32,207 bases of DNA, taken from positions 1 through 32,207 of the IMG/VR virus record IMGVR_UViG_3300024221_000571; one strand, given 5' to 3'. Source of the stretch: a virus. This document shows positions 1-7,998 of this stretch, piece after piece (the stretch's first letter is position 1; the number at the start of each line of letters is the position of its first letter). The position numbers and the translations under genes are program-made. Under the pieces are notes generated by a model. It did no database searches, was not told the DNA's origin, and was given only the letters and a program-made list of their open reading frames with translations.

Positions 1-2
1 AG

Positions 3-965
3 AAAAAAGCAATTAAAGATCAAATAAATAAATTAAAATTAGCTGTTGCTGAAGATGAAAGAGCATATAACGATTCAAAGCCCGGTAAAGAAGATGAGGC
101 AGAACTTCAGAAAGCAGTAGATAAAGAGCAAAAAGGTAAGAAAGAAGATGTACCTGATGCAGACAAAAATAAGGAAAAAAGTAAAGCAGATAAAATTAGC
201 GCTTTAAAACAAGCAAGAAAGCCTTTAATTACTGGCGCAGGAAAGGACGAAGATCCTGTAAAGAATGCAACTGCTAGACTTAAAATAGCAGAAATTAATC
301 TTAAAATAGCAGGCCTTGAAGGTGAAGATGAAGAAGGTGCAAAGAAAGACCTTTCAGATGCTAAACAAAAATTAACTAAAGTAACTTTAAAAGCAAAAAA
401 AGCTGATAAAGACGCGGATGCAGCTGCTGGCAAAGATAAAAAAGTATCAGGTGAAACAGATAGCACTGATAAGAAAAAAGCATTTGATGATCAAATAGAA
501 TCTCTTACTAAAAAAATTAAAAATGCAGAAGAAAAATTAGAAACTGGAGAAAGCGATGGCAAGGAAATTCCAGATAGCGCTAAAGAAGGTATTAAAAAGA
601 GTATTGAGTCATTAAAGTCTAAAGTAGAAGATTTTAAAAAGAAAAAATCTGAATTAGGAGAATCATTCGATACGGTAATGTTAGATATGAAAGCTTTAGA
701 AGAACAGATTGATACATTAATATCTGAGATGTTTACAAACATCAATGAAGAAAATAAAGAAAAGAGTCAAAAAGAATCTTTAATTTATAGAGCTTTAAAA
801 GTTGGTAATGATTTATTAGCAGAGGAAATTGCAGGTAAATCGAGTTGGCAATTACATAATACAAAATTATACACAAAGTACAATTCGATAATTACTAAAT
901 TGGAATCAGATCAAATGGTTTCGGAAGGATTATCTATTAGAGATAAATTTTCAAAGTTAATCTAG
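3..965 (+). CDS. Charged coiled-coil protein, 5'-truncated; prohead core/scaffold candidate
   Basis: The frame is open from the left edge, so at least 320 residues are present and the N-terminus is missing. The visible part is extremely rich in K, E, D and A, with long heptad-like helical stretches (roughly residues 1-30, 95-135, 160-220) and no membrane segment. It contains one match to the T4 gp21 prohead protease consensus [L/I]-x-E before A/G/S: an LGE-S site with the junction between bases 662 and 663. The last 100 residues are less charged and look like a folded domain. Composition and the protease site suggest a scaffold or internal head protein such as gp22, but a coiled-coil tail component is also possible. 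An in-frame ATG at 678 falls after the protease site and is unlikely to be the true start. Its stop codon overlaps that of the convergent gene, and a terminator follows. Confidence 0.6.
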   Translation, partial: KKAIKDQINKLKLAVAEDERAYNDSKPGKEDEAELQKAVDKEQKGKKEDVPDADKNKEKSKADKISALKQARKPLITGAGKDEDPVKNATARLKIAEINLKIAGLEGEDEEGAKKDLSDAKQKLTKVTLKAKKADKDADAAAGKDKKVSGETDSTDKKKAFDDQIESLTKKIKNAEEKLETGESDGKEIPDSAKEGIKKSIESLKSKVEDFKKKKSELGESFDTVMLDMKALEEQIDTLISEMFTNINEENKEKSQKESLIYRALKVGNDLLAEEIAGKSSWQLHNTKLYTKYNSIITKLESDQMVSEGLSIRDKFSKLI

Positions 966-1462
966 GATTTACTATTTTTACGAGCAAGTTTTAAGAACTC
1001 CTTCTGTTGATTCAGTAGGAGTTTTTTTACGTGTTTTTGAAAGAGAACTGAAGACTTTACAATTCTAGCATCTACGAAATTAGGATTTAATATATCTAAA
1101 TATTCTTCATGTATAAAATTACTTGGACTAAAATCATTTATATTAGACCTGATATCTCTACCGCTTATAGCACATACCCAATCAATAGTATCGTAGTTTT
1201 CTTTTAATTCACTCATATTTACAAAAGAATCAGTAGATAGATCATAATAAAATTTATCAAATCGATCAACATGCCTGTGTCTGCATACTTCAAAAATAAT
1301 ATGTAAGAACTGATCACTCTGAGCACGGTCCTTGAGTATAGGATGTTCTAATAATAATCTACGCTGTTGTTTAGAGATAGAGTCGTAGCGAACACCGAAT
1401 CTATTCCTAGGATAAGGTCCACCAGTTCTCTTTATATTAGGATATTTCTTATTATATGCCAT
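962..1462 (-). CDS. Hypothetical protein, the only minus-strand gene
   Basis: 166 residues, basic at both ends, with an N-terminus rich in K, Y, N, P, R and G followed by a helical basic stretch (SKQQRRLLLEHP). It has no signal peptide or membrane segment, and a single cysteine pair (C59 and C97, about 38 apart) too distant for a metal site. I do not recognise the family. The start at 1462 is the first ATG and lies in a 61-base divergent gap facing the clamp loader gene. Its stop codon shares the CTAG at 962-965 with the stop of the convergent gene. Its 3' coding region contains the terminator of that convergent gene. T4-like head-completion proteins (gp4-like) were considered but no conserved residues could be matched. 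Confidence 0.7.
   Translation of the reverse strand: MAYNKKYPNIKRTGGPYPRNRFGVRYDSISKQQRRLLLEHPILKDRAQSDQFLHIIFEVCRHRHVDRFDKFYYDLSTDSFVNMSELKENYDTIDWVCAISGRDIRSNINDFSPSNFIHEEYLDILNPNFVDARIVKSSVLFQKHVKKLLLNQQKEFLKLARKNSKS
996..1028 (+). terminator. Rho-independent terminator inside the opposing gene
   Basis: AACTCCT (996-1002) pairs with AGGAGTT (1017-1023), and inside it CTG (1004-1006) pairs with CAG (1013-1015). A run of T continues to 1028. It lies 31 bases after the stop of the plus-strand gene but within the 3' coding part of the minus-strand gene, so one stretch does both jobs. Confidence 0.75.
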
Positions 1463-1497
1463 ATAGTATTTATTACTGAAACATTTAGTGATTTCTT

Positions 1498-1507
1498 GAT
1501 ATAATTA
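1498..1507 (+). promoter_or_regulatory. Putative late-type promoter box before clamp loader
   Basis: GATATAATTA lies 26 bases before the ATG of the gp44-like gene in the divergent gap. It belongs to a loose family of GATATAT/GATATAA boxes found at similar distances before structural genes (4858, 10498, 13200, 13852, 15265). The role is inferred from recurrence only. Confidence 0.35.
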
Positions 1508-1523
1508 CTAAAATATACACTAG

Positions 1524-2474
1524 ATGATTCAAGCATTATTTACAGAAAAATATAGACCAAAGGATTTAACAGATTTAATTCTTCCAGAAAGAGTAATGAA
1601 TAAGTTTAAAGATGGTCTAACACAGAACATGCTTTTCGCAGGTTCTCCTGGAACTGGTAAAACATCAACAGCAAAGGCAATTGTTCAGCAATGGGATCTT
1701 CCTTACCTATACATTAATGCCTCAACAGATACTTCAGTTGATGTTATACGTACAAGAATTACAGACTTCTGTTCAACCATGTCAATTCTAGATGATAGAG
1801 ATAAATTTAAGGTAGTTATACTAGACGAGGTCGATGGTGTCTCTGATCAATTCTTTAAAGCATTACGTGCGACAATGGAAACGTTTGCATCTAATTCACG
1901 CTTCATTGCAACATGTAATTATATCAATAAATTACCAGATCCAATTCTTTCACGTTTCGAAGTTATTAACTTTGATTTTGATAAAGAAGAAGAAAGTGAA
2001 TTAACAAAAAAATATATCAGAAGAGTATATGATATTTGTGGAAAAGAAGAAATGACAATAGAAAAACCAGCATTGGTTGAATTTGTCCGTCGTAATTTTC
2101 CTGACTTAAGATCTACTCTTAATAAACTGCAAGGATTTAAAACTCAAGGAACAACTTCAATTAATGTTGAAGATGTAAAAAAGTTTAATTCAGTTTATAA
2201 AGATGTTTTTGAATTAATCTTCAATGAAACAGACCCAGTTAAGAATTATCAATATTTAGTTGGTGAATATTCAAATAGAGTTGATGATGTACTTCAAACA
2301 CTAGGAGAAGAATTTATTCAATATATTCAATCTGAAAAACAAAGTGCAACAAGATTCATACCGCAAATTGCAGTTGTTGTTGCAGAACACCAAGCACAAA
2401 GAAACCTTGTAATAGATCAAGTTATAACATTATTAAGTTGTGTATACAAATTACAAGAAATAGTTAGACAATAA
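1524..2474 (+). CDS. 44: Sliding-clamp loader large subunit (T4 gp44-like AAA+ ATPase)
   Basis: 316 residues, against 319 for T4 gp44. It is the ATPase of the clamp loader that opens and places the sliding clamp on primed DNA for the phage polymerase. Visible motifs are the RFC-type N-terminus (FTEKYRPKDLTDLILP, residues 6-21), Walker A GSPGTGKTS (40-48), Walker B VVILDEVD (97-104), sensor 1 ATCN (129-132) and the SRF arginine-finger region (143-145). The C-terminal part is helical, as expected of the collar domain. It starts at the first ATG after the divergent gap. RNase H and a probable gp62 follow, giving a replication cluster. The family assignment is firm; sub-function follows from T4. 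Confidence 0.96.
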   Translation: MIQALFTEKYRPKDLTDLILPERVMNKFKDGLTQNMLFAGSPGTGKTSTAKAIVQQWDLPYLYINASTDTSVDVIRTRITDFCSTMSILDDRDKFKVVILDEVDGVSDQFFKALRATMETFASNSRFIATCNYINKLPDPILSRFEVINFDFDKEEESELTKKYIRRVYDICGKEEMTIEKPALVEFVRRNFPDLRSTLNKLQGFKTQGTTSINVEDVKKFNSVYKDVFELIFNETDPVKNYQYLVGEYSNRVDDVLQTLGEEFIQYIQSEKQSATRFIPQIAVVVAEHQAQRNLVIDQVITLLSCVYKLQEIVRQ

Positions 2475-2508
2475 TTTTTTTATGTCGCAAAAAAGTGTTA
2501 TATTAGTA
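2475..2508 (+). promoter_or_regulatory. Phage promoter, T-run/TATATTAG class (copy 1)
   Basis: A T7-AT block (2475-2483) is followed after a Bacteroidetes-like spacing by TTATATTAGTA (2498-2508), which resembles the TAnnTTTG -7 box. The RNase H gene starts at 2531. The same element recurs seven more times in this window (21071, 21445, 21626, 29690, 29788, 31285, 31904). This copy lacks the longer conserved upstream stretch. Confidence 0.75.
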
Positions 2509-2530
2509 GTATAAAATAAAAACATATAAT

Positions 2531-3757
2531 ATGAAATTAGGAAAACATTCATTATTAATAGACGGTAATTACTTTTTACACAGTAGATTATTCGTCCTTC
2601 CTCGTAAAAAAGGTCAACAATTATTAGGAACGCAAGATAGTCAAGCAGGTTTAATGCGTAAATTATGTATTGACTTTGCTTCTGAAATACGTAAAATGTC
2701 AGCATTTGTAGATCAAGTTGTTGTTGCAGTTGATGCAAAATCTTGGCGTAAAGATTTATTCCCAGATGCTCAATATAAAGGAACACGTACTCATGACGAT
2801 TCAGTTAATTGGGAAGGTGTTTTTCATGTATACTCTGAATTTCAAAGTATTCTTGCAAAACAAGGTGTAATCATACATCAAATTAATGGCGCAGAAGCAG
2901 ATGACGTATTGTTCGGTTGGTCTACTCAGTTAAATAATCAAGGTAAAAACTGTATCGTATGGACAGGTGATAGAGATCTTATACAGCTTGTAAATTACAA
3001 TAAAGCAACTGATGCATATTCTTTATGGTACTATAATTCAAAACGTAAATTAATTGCATTTGAAGGTTTCGAAGACGTACTTAATGAAAGAAAAACAGAT
3101 AATATGTCTAATGAAGATATGCTATTTAATATGTCTTCAACTAATGTATTACATGACAGAATGAAACAAGATCTATCTGATTGGGTAAATAAAAACAAAG
3201 TTCAAATAGAAGAAGTTAACTGTGATGATTTTATATTCTCTAAAATATTACAAGGAGATAAAAGCGATAATATCCAAAGTGTAGTCACATGGACTAAGAC
3301 TGCTAAGTCAGGTAAAATTATGAATTATTCTATTACTGAAAAGAATGCATATAAAATATTAGATCAATATAAAAAAGAACATGGTGATTTTACAATAGAT
3401 CAATTCTTTAATAAAGAAAGTGTAGATTCTATAGTCGATATTATATATAGAGTTATAGGTAAATCAGACCATAAAGAAATTAAACCAAGATTTAATCAAA
3501 ATCTAGATTTAATGTTATTACATTTTAATACAATCCCTGATCCTATTCAAAAACAAATTTATAAAGCAATTGAAGCTGATTTTACTATTGAGCCTACGTT
3601 TAATAAATTAACTAAGATGGAAATTATACTTGAAGGAACTAATTGGTTGCAGAAAAAGGGAACATCAGCTCCCGGTGGATTTGATCCTTTTGCCGGATTA
3701 AAAACCCCTGAAACAAAACAAACAGATAATAGTAAAATAACTAAAGAGTTATTCTAA
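2531..3757 (+). CDS. rnh: RNase H / 5'-3' exonuclease of the FEN family
   Basis: 408 residues, longer than T4 RNase H (305). It would remove RNA primers and flap ends during lagging-strand synthesis. Metal-binding acidic residues of the PIN/FEN fold are recognisable: D11 in LLIDGNYF, D68 in VVVAVDAK, E122/D124/D125 in GAEADDVLFGW, D147/D149 in WTGDRDLIQL and a later GDKSDNI motif. The extra length lies in the middle and in a C-terminal tail with a GGFDPFAGLKTP segment that looks flexible; such tails often bind partner proteins, but this is inference. A strong phage promoter precedes it and the next gene follows after one base, so the two are co-transcribed. Confidence 0.9.
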   Translation: MKLGKHSLLIDGNYFLHSRLFVLPRKKGQQLLGTQDSQAGLMRKLCIDFASEIRKMSAFVDQVVVAVDAKSWRKDLFPDAQYKGTRTHDDSVNWEGVFHVYSEFQSILAKQGVIIHQINGAEADDVLFGWSTQLNNQGKNCIVWTGDRDLIQLVNYNKATDAYSLWYYNSKRKLIAFEGFEDVLNERKTDNMSNEDMLFNMSSTNVLHDRMKQDLSDWVNKNKVQIEEVNCDDFIFSKILQGDKSDNIQSVVTWTKTAKSGKIMNYSITEKNAYKILDQYKKEHGDFTIDQFFNKESVDSIVDIIYRVIGKSDHKEIKPRFNQNLDLMLLHFNTIPDPIQKQIYKAIEADFTIEPTFNKLTKMEIILEGTNWLQKKGTSAPGGFDPFAGLKTPETKQTDNSKITKELF

Positions 3758-3758
3758 T

Positions 3759-4190
3759 ATGCTAGACGAAACTAAACTATTTGACTTTGTAAAAATAATG
3801 TTTACAAAGAAAAAACAATATGCTGAAATAAAAAACCACAATAAGAAAAGACATCATTTTATGATCAATCGTTTCTTTGCAATAAAGTTTCCGTCAAACG
3901 CACAATTATTTAATATCAATGGAATAAATCCAATAGCAGTAATTGATAGTTGGTCACTAGTTGCTAGTAGATTTAAAGGAGTTCCTGGTTGGATTTATAC
4001 CAGAACTAAAAAGACGGCTAAGAAAAAGCCTACGAGTAAATCACAATATATACCAAGTGAAGAAGCTATTAGAGTTTTTATCGATAAAAACGAAATAGGA
4101 AAGCGAGAATTTAAAGAACTTGAAAAATTCGCAAAAGAAGAACTTTATACTAAATTAGAATCGATAGATAGATCGATTACAGTATATTAA
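3759..4190 (+). CDS. Probable clamp-loader small subunit (gp62-like)
   Basis: 143 residues, basic, one base after the RNase H stop. The segment HHFMINRFFAIKFPSN (about 34-49), followed by a spaced N, W and then VPGWIYTRTKK (about 78-88), follows the layout I know from T4-type gp62 proteins (F-M-x-N, F-P, then a basic W/Y-K patch). Overall identity to T4 gp62 (187 aa) appears low and this one is shorter. In T4, gene 62 directly follows gene 44; here RNase H lies between. Gp62 bridges the gp44 tetramer and has no ATPase motif, and none is visible here. The call rests on this weak motif plus synteny. Confidence 0.5.
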   Translation: MLDETKLFDFVKIMFTKKKQYAEIKNHNKKRHHFMINRFFAIKFPSNAQLFNINGINPIAVIDSWSLVASRFKGVPGWIYTRTKKTAKKKPTSKSQYIPSEEAIRVFIDKNEIGKREFKELEKFAKEELYTKLESIDRSITVY

Positions 4191-4200
4191 AAGATTTACA

Positions 4201-4857
4201 ATGGATAAAAGTATTCAAATAACGTCAGTCGACGTTACTCTACATAAATATAATCACTTTGACAATAGGCTTTGGGTTGAAATTAAAAACAATCTAGATT
4301 ATATGGAAGTTAATGAAGATTCTGTAATAGTTTCTGCATCTCAAATCATTTCTCTATTAGAAAACTTGTATATGCCTATGATTAATAAAGTTAAATCAGT
4401 AGGATCTGACTTTTTACATAAAAATGTACATTCACCATATTTTATTTATATGATGTGTAAAGATCTTACAGATTTAAAATTTATAAGATTTAATAAGAGT
4501 TATGATAAAAGCTTTAGTAGACTTCTAGAAATTGAAGGAGATAAGCTTCTTAAATTTGATTTTAAAGTTCTATCTATGACATTTAAATTATATGAGCTAT
4601 ACGATAATGATGAACTATTAGAAGTAAACAATATATTTGAAAAGTTACACATATTAGAAGAAGACGTTCCTTATTCAAGGATGCATTTAATACAGCTATT
4701 AGATACCTTAGATTTATGGATAACTAGCGAAATAGATAAAGACATCTCTGACCTTAAGGGGGCAGACCCAATACCATTAATAACAACAATAATGGATATG
4801 ATTGATCCTAAAACAGAAAAAGACGATCCTTTAGTATCTATTGTTACAGATTATTAA
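4201..4857 (+). CDS. Hypothetical protein in replication block
   Basis: 218 residues, acidic, with a beta-rich N-terminal third and helical remainder; no cysteine cluster, membrane segment or nucleotide-binding motif. I do not recognise the family. It lies 10 bases after the probable gp62 gene and is the last gene before the virion block. The C-terminal tail is acidic (PKTEKDDP). A candidate late-type box begins right after its stop codon, so transcription class probably changes here. Confidence 0.75.
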   Translation: MDKSIQITSVDVTLHKYNHFDNRLWVEIKNNLDYMEVNEDSVIVSASQIISLLENLYMPMINKVKSVGSDFLHKNVHSPYFIYMMCKDLTDLKFIRFNKSYDKSFSRLLEIEGDKLLKFDFKVLSMTFKLYELYDNDELLEVNNIFEKLHILEEDVPYSRMHLIQLLDTLDLWITSEIDKDISDLKGADPIPLITTIMDMIDPKTEKDDPLVSIVTDY

Positions 4858-4868
4858 GATATATAAAG
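4858..4868 (+). promoter_or_regulatory. Putative late-type promoter box before capsid-targeted protein
   Basis: GATATATAAAG begins immediately after the preceding stop codon and 31 bases before the ATG at 4889. Nearly the same string precedes the sheath (10498), tube (13200) and tape measure (15265) genes, suggesting a common late promoter core. Confidence 0.5.
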
Positions 4869-4888
4869 TAAATAAAATAATATTAATA

Positions 4889-5548
4889 ATGAAAAAAGTA
4901 AGATTATTTGAACAATTTGCTACAATTAACGAAGCGTTAGCATTTGGTAAAAAAGGAATTAAAGCAAAGGCTAAGGAAAAGGTAGAATTAGCACAAATCG
5001 CCTATGATAAATGGGGAGATAGTTATTTAAAAACTTTAGATGCGATGAAGTCTCTTGCAAAAACAGGTAAATTGCCTAGTTATAAAGAGCACCTTAATGT
5101 ACAAGGAGGTAAAGAACAAGATAGTTACGATATTTTTATAGGTCGTAATGCTGCTTTATTAGCCTTTCAAATCGAAAAGGTGGTTAAAAAATATAAGGAG
5201 TATGAAGTTGATAAATCTTCAGCCCCTGCCGCTGGTGGATACTCTGGTACAATGAGATCAACAATTGGTGGAGAAATAGAGGGTAGAGCAAATTTTAATC
5301 CAGGTGGAAGACGTAATTATGTAATCGCAGTAACATGTGGTAGCGGAATTAACGGAACTATTAAGGATAAAATGTTTCAAGAACTTTATGAACTTATGTT
5401 TATTTTTGATGAATATAATTCGTCTGATGGCGGTATAATGTTTAACGTTGAATCAGGATCTAATTACAGTACAATAGGATTAACATGTAGTGGATATCAA
5501 TTAAGTCCTAAAACTGCAAATTCAGTTATAGGAATTATTAATAATTAA
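4889..5548 (+). CDS. Putative capsid-targeted internal head protein
   Basis: 219 residues from the ATG at 4889; an upstream frame-compatible start at 4841 overlaps the previous gene and would hide the N-terminal signal. The N-terminus MKKVRLFEQFATINEA parallels the T4 capsid targeting sequence MKTYQEFIAEA carried by internal proteins, with an I-N-E-A match to the gp21 protease consensus, predicting cleavage after E15. The rest has a helical half and then a Gly/Ser-rich beta half (about 110-219) with no known catalytic motif. In T4 such proteins are packed in the prohead, processed, and injected with DNA. A late-type box at 4858 fits expression with virion genes. The body of the protein is unrecognised. 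Confidence 0.7.
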   Translation: MKKVRLFEQFATINEALAFGKKGIKAKAKEKVELAQIAYDKWGDSYLKTLDAMKSLAKTGKLPSYKEHLNVQGGKEQDSYDIFIGRNAALLAFQIEKVVKKYKEYEVDKSSAPAAGGYSGTMRSTIGGEIEGRANFNPGGRRNYVIAVTCGSGINGTIKDKMFQELYELMFIFDEYNSSDGGIMFNVESGSNYSTIGLTCSGYQLSPKTANSVIGIINN

Positions 5549-5608
5549 ATATTGGTAATAAACCACCCTTATTTTATAGAATATATAGATAAAATAAGAT
5601 CTTTCTTA

Positions 5609-6016
5609 ATGAAAATACTTGGTAATTTTGGAAAAAGAGAAGCTTTAATTTATATTATAGTTTTTCTTTGGGTTGTAATGGGAGTTTTTGCTACTTATAA
5701 AGGTGCAAGTCTGTCAGATCTAGCGGTATATTTTGGTTCTTTAACAGCATATAGTGCAACATATATATGGGCTGAAACTAGAAGACCTAGTAAAAAAACT
5801 GGAATATTTAAACCAGGCCCCAGATCAAGAAGAGAAGTTATGATATACGCGATAGTTGCTTTATGGCTTATTGCCGGTTCTTCAGCGATATGGTATTCTT
5901 CTAGTCTTACCGATTTATCAATGTATTTTGCATCATTAACGGGATTTGTTGCTGCATGGATTGCTGGCGAAAGATATAAGCCAGAAGACACAGTAAAAGA
6001 AAATTTAGAAGAATAA
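5609..6016 (+). CDS. Four-helix membrane protein made of a tandem duplication
   Basis: 135 residues from the ATG at 5609; a TTG at 5552 would add 19 residues and start 3 bases after the previous stop, so the start is uncertain. The protein is two copies of one unit. The first has REALIYIIVFLWVV, then SLSDLAVYFGSLTAYSATYIWAE. The second has REVMIYAIVALWLI, then SLTDLSMYFASLTGFVAAWIAGE. Each unit gives two predicted transmembrane helices, joined by a basic, proline-containing linker (KKTGIFKPGPRSRRE), with an acidic C-terminal tail. A holin-like or virion membrane role is possible, but neither is shown. The last base overlaps the start of the next gene. Confidence 0.75.
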   Translation: MKILGNFGKREALIYIIVFLWVVMGVFATYKGASLSDLAVYFGSLTAYSATYIWAETRRPSKKTGIFKPGPRSRREVMIYAIVALWLIAGSSAIWYSSSLTDLSMYFASLTGFVAAWIAGERYKPEDTVKENLEE

Positions 6017-7959
6017 TGGTTACAGGATATACAGCAAGCGAATACGGAGACTTTTTAATTGCTTCTCTACAAACACCATATTATAATACCGTAAAGGTTT
6101 TAGATTGGGAAATTGTAGCAGGTGTACAAAACTATAAAACAGTAGGTACTGTATCTACATCCATAGGATCTACTAAAGTATATGGAAATCTTACTAATTT
6201 TAGTCAGTTTTCGCCGGGAGATAAAATCATCATCGGTAACACTGAACTTGAAATCGCAACAATAACAACACCTATAGAATTAGATGTCACAGTTCCAATA
6301 GAATTTGAAACAAGTGAACTAGAATTTTATATTCCAGCAAATGCTAATAATTACTTTGATTATGAATATAGATTTTCATACACAAATTCTGAATTTTCAG
6401 AATGGAGAGCTTTAAATAATACAACAGGGTTTGTAGATCTTTTAGGATTAAATTTTAATCCAGCAAAACCATTGTGGATCGATGTTAAAGCTGAAGTCGC
6501 TGCACTAACAAGTGGAAGTACGATCTCAATAATATCAATAACTTATACATTAGAAACAGATCAAGGTACTATTGAATCATGTCCTCAATTTTGTGTAGAG
6601 TGTACAGATCCTTTCGCAATGAATGGATGTGCAAATATTGATGTTGGATGCGATGATAATTTATTTAATCCATATAATTTAAATAAATCAACTAATGTTT
6701 ATAAACAACTTGTCGGAATGGCAAGTAATATATTTGGACACTCAGTACAATATTTTAGAACAGAACCAGATATGAGAACAGAGGATGTTCATTTAATGGA
6801 ATACTCTTTATTCAATGTAGTTGATAAACAAAATGTAAAAATATTAGTACCAGACAACGAATTTCCAGAAGAAGGAGCAACATACGATATCTTCGGTATG
6901 GAATTTGCAGAATTTGAGGTACATATTGTCGCTTCTGAATTTGAAACAGTGTTTGGCGAAGGAAAATCACCTAGAAACAAGGATTATATGTATATTCCAT
7001 TAATTAATAGAATGTATGAAATTAATTCAATAAGTCTTGCGGATGAATTTAATCACGCTCAATCATATTGGAGAGTAAAGTTAGTTAAGTATCAAGAAAG
7101 AACTTCAGTTAATAAAAATCAATTTGAAGTAGATACTGATAATTTAACAACAGGTGTTGAAGAAATATTTGGAGAAAGACAAAAAGAAGAGCAAGAAAAA
7201 GATACAAATCCACAACAATTTCAAACAGTATCAACCGCATATAGGGACGGTATTAGAACCTTTATAGATAAAAATCTTAAAATTAAAGATTACGATTTAA
7301 AGAATAGATGGACTGTTGTTAGTAAAAACTTTTACGATTTAGATAAAGTTGATCCAACTAGAATCGCTGTTGAATATTCAGTAGAATCTAAGTTAAAATC
7401 AGAAGACAACATGGCCCTTACGCTTTGGTTCTCTCCTCAATTTAGTGAAACATCAACTGATGATTATCTTCTCTTTGGAGATCTATCTGCAATATCAGGT
7501 TTTAAATTAAGAATGAATCAATCTGAATTTAAAATGAAAATAGATGATGTAGAACATACATATACTCATGGAACGACATTAGTAAAAGGAGAATGGTATG
7601 GTATTGTATTAAATATTAATAATGAATTCTTACAATCATCTCTTTCTTTATATAAATTAGATCAAAACGTAAACACAATAAATAGCGGTTTACCACAAGA
7701 CAGTAGTAATAATTTACAACAAGTATATAGTGAAATAATTGAGCACGGCCAACCATTGATATGGGATTCAAAATCTAATTATCATTTAAGAGGAAATTCT
7801 TCTTATATGACAAATATTAGAATATTTACAAAAACAATAGAATTAGAACAACATAGTAATGTGTTAAACCAATATGTTGTTAGAGATAATCAACTATCAA
7901 TCATTATAGATAATTCAATTCCAAGTTTAGGTTATCAGCGATTTAGAAACGCTAGGTAA
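6016..7959 (+). CDS. Virion structural protein with neck (gp14-like) region and lectin-like C-terminus
   Basis: 647 residues. Residues 1-180 are beta-rich. A cysteine cluster follows (C189, C193, C196, C205, C212). Residues about 228-362 show the layout of the T4 neck protein gp14: an FGHSVQYFRTEPD start, an inner beta region, then NKDYMYIPLINRMYEINSIS and a WRVKLVKYQ strand, comparable to the T4 run ending in FPMDNSLFEINWV. Residues about 430-640 resemble a LamG/concanavalin-type jelly roll, with a GEWYGIVLNINNE strand. It directly precedes the packaging genes, where T4 has genes 13-15. It may be a neck protein with an added glycan-binding domain. Family similarity is judged by eye and may fail in a profile search. 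Confidence 0.65.
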   Translation: MVTGYTASEYGDFLIASLQTPYYNTVKVLDWEIVAGVQNYKTVGTVSTSIGSTKVYGNLTNFSQFSPGDKIIIGNTELEIATITTPIELDVTVPIEFETSELEFYIPANANNYFDYEYRFSYTNSEFSEWRALNNTTGFVDLLGLNFNPAKPLWIDVKAEVAALTSGSTISIISITYTLETDQGTIESCPQFCVECTDPFAMNGCANIDVGCDDNLFNPYNLNKSTNVYKQLVGMASNIFGHSVQYFRTEPDMRTEDVHLMEYSLFNVVDKQNVKILVPDNEFPEEGATYDIFGMEFAEFEVHIVASEFETVFGEGKSPRNKDYMYIPLINRMYEINSISLADEFNHAQSYWRVKLVKYQERTSVNKNQFEVDTDNLTTGVEEIFGERQKEEQEKDTNPQQFQTVSTAYRDGIRTFIDKNLKIKDYDLKNRWTVVSKNFYDLDKVDPTRIAVEYSVESKLKSEDNMALTLWFSPQFSETSTDDYLLFGDLSAISGFKLRMNQSEFKMKIDDVEHTYTHGTTLVKGEWYGIVLNINNEFLQSSLSLYKLDQNVNTINSGLPQDSSNNLQQVYSEIIEHGQPLIWDSKSNYHLRGNSSYMTNIRIFTKTIELEQHSNVLNQYVVRDNQLSIIIDNSIPSLGYQRFRNAR

Positions 7960-7998
7960 TAAAATTAGGATAAATAATCTATAATAAAACATATAAAT

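Noticed and set aside
107-745. Long minus-strand frames opposite the first gene
   Set aside because: They mirror the K/E-rich plus-strand gene and give Ser/Leu/Phe-rich low-complexity products typical of antisense shadows.
2451-2786. Minus-strand frame across the RNase H promoter
   Set aside because: It reads through the promoter repeat; similar peptides appear opposite other promoter copies (21001, 29673), so it is a by-product of the repeat.
4841-4888. Upstream start for the capsid-targeted protein
   Set aside because: It overlaps the previous gene and the late-type box, and would bury the M-K-type targeting leader.
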